Shown here in pieces: positions 32,762 through 40,258 of a DNA stretch of 64,000 nt. Each line of letters begins with the position of its first letter. Positions within the stretch are counted from its first letter, which is position 1. A model generated the notes under the pieces. It saw nothing but the letters and a program-made list of their open reading frames with translations. It was not told where the DNA came from and did no database searches. The DNA lies in contig CM059580.1 in assembly GCA_030386875.1 (NCBI GenBank), forward strand, positions 434,001 through 498,000, read 5' to 3'. Made by a program: the position numbers and the translations under genes. This stretch comes from Morinoia aosen (lineage: Eukaryota; Arthropoda; Malacostraca; Amphipoda; Talitridae).

Positions 32762-32927
32762 TTATTATTATATTATTATTGTAATTGTTTAACCACCGTT
32801 ACCACTAACAAGTGATCCGCACAGTGAGTCGCAGTAACATATTACATTTCAAGCACAATTCAAACTAAAATTATAAATGGCATCACTATCAATTTGCCTG
32901 TCTTTATAATTTAGAACTCATGGGAAA

Positions 32928-35900
32928 TTAGATTACATAGAATAAGTCAGCTTCTTGGAGAAACCTATAGAGGCCTCCCCCCAATTCAACCGGGCCCGAG
33001 TCTCCCAGCAACTCGCTCATCACCACCTCGCTCTGACCGAAGTAACGGCGTCTTAGTGCAGCATATCGTTGGCACTCGGTGAGAATGTGTTTTACACTCA
33101 CAGTAACTTGACACTGGAGACATTGCGGCGGCGCAGTCCCGTTCATCAAATACTCATGCGTTAGAAGTGTATGTCCAATACGGAGGCGACACAGCTTTAT
33201 CTCCCACTCCCGGTTGGTCCAGCAGCTTGTTCGGAGGGGTTGCGTCGTGTCCTTAATTTCTCGGAGTTTGTTCTCAGTCACTTCACGCCAGTCATGATTC
33301 CAATTTTGATGGACGAGTCTTTTAAAGGCACATGCGAAGTCTCCGCGAGGCATTCCTTTGCGTATCTGGCGCTCTCGTTGGGTGGCAGACTGTGCAGCCT
33401 CGTCAGCTCTCTCGTTTCCCGCCACACCCACATGGCTAGGCACCCAGCACAATGTATAATGTTTTCCGATCTCAGTCATCAGCGTTAGGATCTGCGTTAT
33501 TATAGGATGGGTGTTGCAGGGTTTTATCATACTTTGTAGGGCGCTACGACAGTCTGAGACGATTGTGATCATACTCGTATCCACCGCTCGAGATGCGCGC
33601 ACCGCGGACAGTATTGCACACAACTCAGCTGTGAACACCGAAGCCACTGAAGGGAGTTTGACCGCTAGTATGTTTAACCCATGGACGGCTGCATATGCTG
33701 TGCCATGTTCAGTTTTAGATCCATCGGTAAAGAAGACAGCTGTTTCAGAGTGACGTACGAAGTGATCGAGGAATAGGGCTCTGGATGGGGCTGCACCAAG
33801 CAGTCGTTTATGCAGGTCAGCCAGTTCACTGCACACAGCTATCGGGGGAGAGACCCACGGCGCAATGGGGGAGACGCTTTCCGGAGCCACGCACTCCAGT
33901 GAGATGTCATAGTTTCTTAGTATCGTTTGCAGGCGAAGATAAAATGGTTTGGGGCTTCTTTCGTTTGCATGCAGGCGTCCCGAAGCACAGCGAATTTTTG
34001 AGAGAATTTGTTGAGCAGGATCAGAGAGCAGTCTAAGGTAATAGTTTACGATCTTTATTTCCAGGTAATACGCTAAAGGTTTTATTCCGGTTTCTGCATG
34101 GAGAGATAAGATAGGTGAACTTTTGAACGCACCAGTAGCTACCCGAAGGGCAGAATTCTGCACAGTGTGCAATGATTTCATTAGGGTAGCACATGCAGAG
34201 CTATAAGCTTCTGAGCCATAGTCCAATTTTGGCTTTAGTAGACCCATATAAAGACGGAGCAAGGTTTGCCGATCTGCTCCATACTGGGTATGGGATATGA
34301 CTTTCATTAAGTTTATGTGTTGTGAACATGATCGTTTGAGGGATTGGATGTGAGGCCGCCAGGTAAGGCTCGAGTCGAAGATTAATCCCAGATACTTGAA
34401 TTGTTCAACATGTGGTAGCACTGCATTGTTTAGATGAAGTTCGGGGGAGGCTTTCAGACAGCCACGAGTACGGCAGAAATGCATAGTCACTGTTTTGGAT
34501 GGGGAGAATTGAAATCCAGTGGTTGCTGTCCATTGCGTGAGGTGGTTAATAGCGATCTGCAATTGTCGTTTTAGGAACTCCGGTTTTTTGCCCGACACAT
34601 AGATGACGAAGTCATCTACGTATAGAAGCCGATGGACACTCTGCGGAATTTCATCAGCGATATCATTTATGGCAACAAGGAAACACACGCAGCTGAGGAT
34701 ACTTCCCTGAGGGACTCCTCCTCGGAGGCTCTTGGTTGACGAGTGGACATTCTGGAGACGGACTCTAATTTTTCTATTATTCATGAAATTGTGTAGGAAA
34801 GCAAGAAGGTGCCCATGTATACCATATTTCTGAAGTTTCAGTAGGATTCCGTATGTCCATGCGGTGTCATATGCTTTCTGTAGGTCAAAGAAGACGGCAA
34901 CAAGGTGATTCTTTGAAGTAATACTCGAAGCGATGTGTGATGACAGCGTCACCAAATGGTCGGTGGTACTTCGGTTCTTCCGGAAGCCAGATTGGATATT
35001 TACTATTTTCCTAGTCGATTCCAAAAACCAGACTAGTCTCCTGTTAACAATTTTTTCAAGCAGTTTGCTTAAGCATGAGGTGAGAGCAATTGGACGGTAA
35101 CTATTTGGAGATGTCGGATCTTTACCAGCTTTTAAAATTGCTATTATTATTGTTAGTGACCAAGTTGCTGGGAATTCCTGCTGGGACCATATTTTGTTGA
35201 AGAGAGAGAGTACTGCAGGGAGGAAGGTTTCGTGGGCTTTTTTAATCATGCTGTATGAGATGTCATCATGGCCGGGAGCGCTATCGCTGGCTGTGCGTAA
35301 GGCAGTTTTAAGTTCTGACATGGTTAAGGGGCTATTGTATGCTTCATTGTTTCCCCCCAACCGCAGAGGTCTTCCTTCCCACCTTTCCTTATATCGCGTG
35401 AAGGATGCGTCGACGGTTGCGTTATCACTCACTGATGAGAAGTGTTCCGCCAGCATCTCCGCAGCTTCCAGCAATGTTTCAGTCAGGTTGTTCGTACGGG
35501 GATCTCTCAACTTTGGGGTAGGAGTCAATTTAAATTTTCCGGACAGCTTTTGGACTTTTTTCCATACTAAGTTTAAGCTGGTTTTGATATTTATACTACT
35601 GATGAAAGCTTTCCAGGATGATTGTTTACTTGTCAGGAAGGTCTTCCGGCAGATTGCCTTTGCTCTATTGTATCGGATCCTGTTATACGCATTGTGACAT
35701 CTTTCCAAGGCTCTTTCAGCTCGCGTACGCTCGCGCTTTGCCATTTCGCACTCAGAGTTCCACCACGGTACCGGAGGTCGCGGTAGAGAGCCGCTCTTGC
35801 GAGGTATGGATGTATCAGCAGCTTGCTGTAAGATGTTGGTCAAAGTAGCTGTGTGATCCTCAACATTCTTTCCATTCAGCTGGTCGATATCCTCACTTGA

Positions 35901-36635
35901 CAACTGGGTCAGTCTGCTAAACAGAGTCCAATTTCCTTTGTTTAGGTCATACCGTTCATATCTGGCTTGCATATTTTGAGGATGGACAGGATCGAGATGG
36001 ATAGGGTAGTGATCGCTGTCATAAAGGTTTGCATTAACATGGTATTTAAAATCCATATAGCAGTCAGGAGAGCATAGTGTTAAATCGATGACAGAGAGGG
36101 ATCCCGTCTGCCTGTGAAAATGTGTAGGTTGTCCGTCGTTCATGATACAGATGTTATTTTCTCTTACTATTCTTTCCATGAGTTGTCCTTTATCATTTAC
36201 CACGTTGTCATTCCATAGTTGGTTTCGAGCATTGAAGTCCCCCATTATAATATACGGGGTAGGCAGCTGGGAAATCAAATTTTCAACTTCTTGGTGTTGT
36301 ATATTGATGTGCGGCAAGTAGACCGAGCATATGGTGTATGTCCGGTGCAGATTAATACGTAGTGCTACTGCTTGCAACGTGGTACGCAAGTCAATCCGGT
36401 GATGCGGTATTGTCCTGTGGATCAATATTGCAGCGCCCCGCTCGTGATCATCAGCGCGGGTCACACCAGAGGTATAGAGAGAGTACTGAGTGGGTGGTGT
36501 CACCGTTCTGTCCCGGAGCATGGTCTCTTGAAGGCAGACACATGCAGGGTGGTATAGATTGAGGAGTTGTTTAAGTTCACAGAATTTGGTTCGGTACGAT
36601 TCTAAATTCCATTGAATAAATGAATCAAAATTCAT
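32928..36635 (-). CDS. I-like LINE ORF2: endonuclease, reverse transcriptase, RNase H (copy B)
   Basis: Intact, 1235 codons from ATG 36635. The APE-type endonuclease (about residues 1-212) nicks target DNA: WNLES, CLQETM, GDFNAR with Asp133, VIDLT and SDHYPI with Asp208. The reverse transcriptase (about 480-760) copies the RNA at the nick: SYRPIALTSCLSKLLEKIV, QSGFRKNRSTTDHL, FFDLQKAYDTAW, GVPQGSIL and YVDD at 672-675. RNase H (about 965-1095) degrades the RNA strand, with the acidic residues in TDGSK (Asp971), TAELCAI, SDCRSAL and NERADEAA. The C-terminus has a CX2CX8HX4C-like cluster (CLQCQVTVSVKHILTEC). RNase H and the TAA-type tail support the I clade over Jockey. ORF1 ends 30 bp upstream, so translation probably reinitiates. 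Confidence 0.96.
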   Translation of the reverse strand: MNFDSFIQWNLESYRTKFCELKQLLNLYHPACVCLQETMLRDRTVTPPTQYSLYTSGVTRADDHERGAAILIHRTIPHHRIDLRTTLQAVALRINLHRTYTICSVYLPHINIQHQEVENLISQLPTPYIIMGDFNARNQLWNDNVVNDKGQLMERIVRENNICIMNDGQPTHFHRQTGSLSVIDLTLCSPDCYMDFKYHVNANLYDSDHYPIHLDPVHPQNMQARYERYDLNKGNWTLFSRLTQLSSEDIDQLNGKNVEDHTATLTNILQQAADTSIPRKSGSLPRPPVPWWNSECEMAKRERTRAERALERCHNAYNRIRYNRAKAICRKTFLTSKQSSWKAFISSINIKTSLNLVWKKVQKLSGKFKLTPTPKLRDPRTNNLTETLLEAAEMLAEHFSSVSDNATVDASFTRYKERWEGRPLRLGGNNEAYNSPLTMSELKTALRTASDSAPGHDDISYSMIKKAHETFLPAVLSLFNKIWSQQEFPATWSLTIIIAILKAGKDPTSPNSYRPIALTSCLSKLLEKIVNRRLVWFLESTRKIVNIQSGFRKNRSTTDHLVTLSSHIASSITSKNHLVAVFFDLQKAYDTAWTYGILLKLQKYGIHGHLLAFLHNFMNNRKIRVRLQNVHSSTKSLRGGVPQGSILSCVCFLVAINDIADEIPQSVHRLLYVDDFVIYVSGKKPEFLKRQLQIAINHLTQWTATTGFQFSPSKTVTMHFCRTRGCLKASPELHLNNAVLPHVEQFKYLGLIFDSSLTWRPHIQSLKRSCSQHINLMKVISHTQYGADRQTLLRLYMGLLKPKLDYGSEAYSSACATLMKSLHTVQNSALRVATGAFKSSPILSLHAETGIKPLAYYLEIKIVNYYLRLLSDPAQQILSKIRCASGRLHANERSPKPFYLRLQTILRNYDISLECVAPESVSPIAPWVSPPIAVCSELADLHKRLLGAAPSRALFLDHFVRHSETAVFFTDGSKTEHGTAYAAVHGLNILAVKLPSVASVFTAELCAILSAVRASRAVDTSMITIVSDCRSALQSMIKPCNTHPIITQILTLMTEIGKHYTLCWVPSHVGVAGNERADEAAQSATQRERQIRKGMPRGDFACAFKRLVHQNWNHDWREVTENKLREIKDTTQPLRTSCWTNREWEIKLCRLRIGHTLLTHEYLMNGTAPPQCLQCQVTVSVKHILTECQRYAALRRRYFGQSEVVMSELLGDSGPVELGGGLYRFLQEADLFYVI

Positions 36636-36665
36636 TTACAAATAGAGGTACTGGTTGGTTTTCCT

Positions 36666-38474
36666 TCAGGTTCCGATCACTTGAATTTTTTGGCTTTCTG
36701 CTGATCTCGATGCTCGGTCTCGGCTTCTTGATGGTGGCGATGTCGTCCGCTGTTTCTTGGTTGGTGCAGTAGGCTTCGGTTTGTAGGTCATTGAGTTTCT
36801 ACTGGAGTTGCCATCGTCATCGTCGCTTCCATAGCCTTGGAGGTTTGTAAGGCTGGAAGTTGCCTCCCTCCGCTTGAAAGAGTATTTGGTGAGAGAAGCC
36901 GGCGTAGGTTTTTGGCCTTTCACTGTTTTAGGGGGTTCTCCGTTTGGCTCCAGTTGTTTTCGTTGTCGGTTGTAGACTGTAGGCACCTTGGGCTTAGAGA
37001 GTGTGGCGTTATTTATTTCTTTTTGCGTCGTCCTTTTCGGTGAAATGATGGGTTGGGAGACGGCAACTGTTGGAGTTCCTGAGCTTGTACTAATTGAATC
37101 GGTGGCCTTCGATTTTACATCAGCTGTAGCTGGAGCGGATTTAGCGTTGCGAGGAGTAGAATCAGTGCACGCAGTGATTTGGTTAGGAGGTTGTTCATTG
37201 TTGTTTTTTGCCTGAACTGGCCTTATTTCTGGTTTTGCAGGTTCTTGTTCAGTGTGAGTCGGCTGTTGTGGCATATATTCCTGAGGAGCAGCAGAGTTGG
37301 GTTCTTCCGCAGGGGTACTTGTATCTCCCCTAACTACCGCGCTATACATCCGCTCATGCTCCGGATGTTTCTCCAAAACGAGGTCCATGGCTTCTGAGCG
37401 CGAGGTCTTCAATCTCTGTTGAGTGGCTAAAATTTCACTTTCAATTTGATATTTTGGGCATTGTTTATCATTTGAGTAATGAGGCTGCCCGCAATGGTAG
37501 CATCGGACGGCATTAGGACAGGAGCTTTTTTGGTGCCCTTCCTGCCCACATCGGGAGCACGTGTCTGCTTCTCTGCGGCAGTATTTTGCAACGTGGCTAT
37601 AGCGTTGGCATTTAAAGCATTGTTGCGGTCTTTCTTTATATTCTTCTACAAGCTCACTGTGCCAAGATGACAATTTCACAGCTCTTGGCACCGTGTGCTT
37701 TTGGAATGTCAGGATGTATGTGTCGGTAACAACTTTCTCGCCATCTCTCCTCAGCTCTATTCGCCGCAGGTCAATCACTCCCTGGTCAGCTAGGTGGTCC
37801 TTCAGTTCTTCCATAGAACACTGTCCGAAAGTCTTGCTTCGGACTACACCACGAACAGTGTTGAGTGATCGGTGGGGCTCTATTACTACTCCCTTTCCGC
37901 CAATGCGGTCCAGTTTCATCAGCTTATCTGATTGGGTTGTACTATTTGTCTCAATGAGGAGACTGTTATACCCAGATTTTACGATTTTCTTTGGAGTACC
38001 AATTGTCTTAGTAATGTCGCGTTCTGCCAGCAACACGTTCAAATCTCTGGAGATATTGACCCCAGGGAATCGTACAGTATAATATTTGATATAGTATGGT
38101 ATGGAGTTCTCGAACATTCCTTCCAGTCTCAGCATCTGACGCGCTCGCCGGTCATCTCGTCGTCTCCTCTTCACCTGTCGTCGGTTCATTGTTTTCCAGA
38201 TGCTCTGTTCATCTCCGGTCGCAGCTTCCTCATCATTGTTAGGCTCTCGGGTTGTCTCAGCTTCCACTGTTTTGGCCCTCGAAGCGTCTTCGCTACATAA
38301 GTTTCTCTCATTCGTCTGATCTTTTCCATTATTTAATTCAGTCTCGGCACTCGCTCCTTGTGTGGGGTCCACACTTAGAGGAGGCAAATCGTTAGTCTGC
38401 ATTAGAGCAGAACTAGCAGTATCCATTTGAGTGTCCAGGTCGTCAGCGGCAGGTAGGGATTGATGGGTTTCCAT
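36666..38474 (-). CDS. I-like LINE ORF1, gag-like CCHC protein (copy B)
   Basis: 602 codons from the first ATG at 38474; the frame is open 18 codons further up without another ATG. The protein is identical to that of copy A, so selection or very recent duplication has kept it. Three zinc knuckles lie at about residues 283-345, and a basic, Ser-rich C-terminus follows (SPPSRSRDRASRSAES). Its job is to bind the element RNA and help nuclear delivery and reverse transcription, as known for I-factor-like ORF1 proteins. Confidence 0.94.
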   Translation of the reverse strand: METHQSLPAADDLDTQMDTASSALMQTNDLPPLSVDPTQGASAETELNNGKDQTNERNLCSEDASRAKTVEAETTREPNNDEEAATGDEQSIWKTMNRRQVKRRRRDDRRARQMLRLEGMFENSIPYYIKYYTVRFPGVNISRDLNVLLAERDITKTIGTPKKIVKSGYNSLLIETNSTTQSDKLMKLDRIGGKGVVIEPHRSLNTVRGVVRSKTFGQCSMEELKDHLADQGVIDLRRIELRRDGEKVVTDTYILTFQKHTVPRAVKLSSWHSELVEEYKERPQQCFKCQRYSHVAKYCRREADTCSRCGQEGHQKSSCPNAVRCYHCGQPHYSNDKQCPKYQIESEILATQQRLKTSRSEAMDLVLEKHPEHERMYSAVVRGDTSTPAEEPNSAAPQEYMPQQPTHTEQEPAKPEIRPVQAKNNNEQPPNQITACTDSTPRNAKSAPATADVKSKATDSISTSSGTPTVAVSQPIISPKRTTQKEINNATLSKPKVPTVYNRQRKQLEPNGEPPKTVKGQKPTPASLTKYSFKRREATSSLTNLQGYGSDDDDGNSSRNSMTYKPKPTAPTKKQRTTSPPSRSRDRASRSAESQKIQVIGT

Positions 38475-38849
38475 CGCGTACTGGGGAGACCCCGGTTGGC
38501 TCCCCCTAGCACAATCGCTAGGGGGCACCTTGTAACTGCTTACAAGCTCCTCAGATGATATTGGTTTAATAATCTACATAAAAGAACAAAATAATACAAA
38601 ACCCCGATGTAGGGGGGGCCGCCTGCGTTGGTTCTACCTACAACAAGCTATCAAGAATAATTAAATGAGGTCAGCCTGTTATTTTACATTAATTATCTAA
38701 TGTATATCAAAGACAAGTAGGTATACTAATAGTACCACCACGTAAAGGTGCAGGTCGACTAGATACACTCTAGTAAGAATGTACCTTCTATCAAATCCTT
38801 GTCAATATTCAGCAATGTTCCCTTCACACATATAAACAAATACACTTGG

Positions 38850-38888
38850 TACCAGTAAACGTGGTAAAGGGAACACGTAAAATTTTTC
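38850..38888 (-). promoter_or_regulatory. 5'-terminal module of copy B
   Basis: On the minus strand it reads GAAAAATTTTACGTG, then TTCCCTTTACCACGTTTACTGG. A 33-base stretch is identical to the 5' end of the unrelated element D (43746-43778). ACGTG and CACGT on either side of TTCCCTTTAC could pair as a five-base stem. Confidence 0.7.
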
Positions 38889-38901
38889 CACTGTTGCACT
38901 A
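38889..38901. repeat. target-site duplication of copy B, right
   Basis: CACTGTTGCACTA, identical to 32749-32761. Confidence 0.92.
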
Positions 38902-39304
38902 AGTTGATCAAACTGGGACTGAAGCTTTTTGATGGAATCAATAGTTTTTTTAAGCGTTGAAAATAAGGAACTCAACTGATGGGTGAAAATCTCGTCGAAC
39001 GAGCGCAGGTCATCCATAGTAGGAGATGAGGGGAGTTCATCATTCAACACACTGCACGGGCTAGCCCCACTCGCAGTAGCACTGCCGGTTTTTTGGTGCC
39101 TCTCTTTGGACGCCCACGAGATCGCTTCCCAGCAGTTGGTTGACCAGGGCGAGTCTTCCCCGGCTGAGAATTCCGGAGACGAGAAGTCAGCTGAGACATG
39201 AGGCTCTCCATCCGACACACGCCCTCATCGAGACCAAGGTCATTGTCACTCCAGTCAGAATTCAGGGAGTCTCGCTCGAGCCGATGCGCCGCGGAGTGCG
39301 CCAT
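38889..39304 (-). pseudogene. element C ORF1, 5' part (interrupted by copy B)
   Basis: Starts at ATG 39304 (MAHSAAHRLERDS). It includes a basic motif SRGRPKRGTKKPA, like an AT-hook, where the frame shifts near a run of T at 39089-39094. It then continues as SATASGASPCSVLNDELPSS and a likely coiled coil (FTHQLSSLFSTLKKTIDSIK, then LQSQFDQLSATV) up to the copy B insertion. The reading frame resumes at 32748. A coiled coil near the N-terminus is typical of CR1-group ORF1 proteins that multimerise on RNA. One frameshift plus the insertion make it non-functional. Confidence 0.75.
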
Positions 39305-39447
39305 TAAACTGGCACCACAGACGCCACCAAGGTCCCATCGGCAGTAATTACACTCATATTGGCAAATACGTTAGAGACGTGCAGGCTCGCAAACAAATTC
39401 CTGTAAAGCCTGGGCTAATCTGAAACACACTTTACCAGCCACGTCTC

Positions 39448-39484
39448 CCGCCAGTAAAACGTGGTAAAGGAAGTAGTGAAAATT
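39448..39484 (-). promoter_or_regulatory. 5'-terminal module of element C
   Basis: On the minus strand it reads TTTTCACTACTTCCTTTACC, then ACGTTTTACTGGCGG. It shares the order TTTTCACT, TTCCTTTACCACG, TTTTACTGG with the 5' ends of copies A, B and D. It marks the likely start of element C. Confidence 0.6.
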
Positions 39485-39496
39485 AAAAGATTATAA

Positions 39497-39688
39497 AAAA
39501 GGAATAGTAGAAGAACTTGTTTATTATCATCTCAAAGGCAAAAATTAATAAGGTATGCAAAGAAAGATTTGGATGATCATATTATGTTACTAAATAATAA
39601 AGCGTTAGGAATCGAGAAAAGTATTAAAAGATTACATCCAACGTATGATGTAATCTTTTTGTTGTATATTAAAATATGCATCGTATAA
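39497..39688 (+). pseudogene. AT-rich coding relic, part 5 (unrecognised)
   Basis: A 63-codon plus-strand frame between stops, with a protein-like end (KKDLDDHIMLLNNKALGIEK, then RLHPTYDVIFLLYIKICIV). It lies directly right of element C and may continue the blocks at 27187-27708 from before C inserted. It contains a perfect 13-bp hairpin (39626-39659). Family not recognised. Confidence 0.35.
39626..39659. other. perfect 13-bp hairpin
   Basis: AAAAGATTACATC (39626-39638), an 8-nt loop CAACGTAT, and GATGTAATCTTTT (39647-39659). It lies within the coding relic. Function unknown. Confidence 0.7.
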
Positions 39689-40019
39689 TGTGATACTGGT
39701 TTTATGAGTACGAGTTCCGGAGCGGAGGTTTGCGCGTCTTGCCGGATGCCTTATCGCGTTCAGGTCAGATGTCTTTATGGGACCTCCGCCGGAAGCTGTG
39801 CCTTGGGGGCGCATCGCATAGGTATGCACCGGAAGAGCATTGTTTAACTTCCGAGCGCTATAGCTTATAAGCAGAGTCGGTGTATCGACGAGTCAGTACA
39901 AGAATAGGAACCTAGCTAAGAGTTTCCTTTTCCTACTCCTGGAGTTAAGGCTTCAGATACGGTAGTTACAGCTACCGATACTTTAGTTTGCAGCTACAGT
40001 TACTAAACCTCGTATCGTG
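39689..40019 (+). promoter_or_regulatory. GC-richer segment with inverted repeats, TATA box and initiator
   Basis: TTCCGGAGCGGAGGT (39715-39729) faces ACCTCCGCCGGAA (39782-39794). CCGGAAG and CTTCCG near 39830-39853 form a second small inverted pair. TTATAA at 39865-39870 stands 29 bp before the A of TCAGT (39893-39897), the spacing of an arthropod TATA/initiator core promoter. It leads to the open frame at 40020. The composition contrasts with the AT-rich frames on both sides. Confidence 0.45.
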
Positions 40020-40241
40020 ATGAGCAACCCCGATATGGAAAACTCTTTCACTATGAAATTTACTATGAAATTAGAAAGTATTATAATTTCATATACAGAA
40101 TTAGTTAACCATAGTATGGATTGTAAAAAAAATATACTTAAAGATTCTAATACACAAGGAGACAAAGAATTAAACAGTATTTATATTCTTTTGATAAATA
40201 AAATAGAATTAAATTTTCAGATAATATTAGAACATATATAA
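40020..40241 (+). CDS. 73-aa AT-rich open frame, unrecognised
   Basis: Starts at ATG 40020 (MSNPDMENSFTMKFTMKLES) and ends at TAA 40239-40241, a few bases before the satellite. It is rich in Ser, Asn, Ile, Lys and Glu, with no signal peptide or membrane segment. A TATA box and TCAGT initiator lie 125-155 bp upstream. I do not recognise the family. The 3' end may have been cut by the satellite, so this could be a fragment of a larger gene. An endogenous viral or other AT-rich foreign origin is a guess. Confidence 0.4.
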   Translation: MSNPDMENSFTMKFTMKLESIIISYTELVNHSMDCKKNILKDSNTQGDKELNSIYILLINKIELNFQIILEHI

Positions 40242-40258
40242 ACATAAATTATCATTAT

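Larger units (their letters stand above)
32762..38888 (-). mobile_element. I-like LINE, copy B (full length, both ORFs intact)
   Basis: About 6.13 kb on the minus strand. It has a 5' end with the shared module, a 5' UTR of about 410 bp, intact ORF1, a 30-bp spacer, intact ORF2 of 1235 codons, a 3' UTR of about 165 bp and an (AAT)n tail at 32762-32781. It is flanked by a perfect 13-bp target duplication inside element C ORF1. With intact ORFs, a clean duplication and near identity to copy A, it looks recently mobile and possibly still competent. I see no breaks. Confidence 0.95.
27768..39480 (-). mobile_element. CR1-group LINE, element C, interrupted by copy B
   Basis: An older minus-strand LINE. 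The 5' end lies near 39480 and carries the shared 5' module. ORF1 runs from 39304, is split at 38889 by copy B, and resumes at 32748. ORF2 runs from about 32069 to 28979 in four frames, followed by a duplicated 3' UTR (28520-28978 and 27768-28515). Without copy B it is about 5.6 kb. A possible target duplication is AAAATTA, left of 27768 and at about 39480-39486, but it is short and AT-rich. ORF1 with a coiled coil and ORF2 with endonuclease and RT but no RNase H suit the CR1 group. The alternative reading is two elements in tandem, the left one 5'-truncated. Confidence 0.75.

Noticed and set aside
20901-38888. Segmental duplication of a 6-kb block
   Set aside because: Each copy has its own target-site duplication and AAT tail, so independent retrotransposition explains them better.
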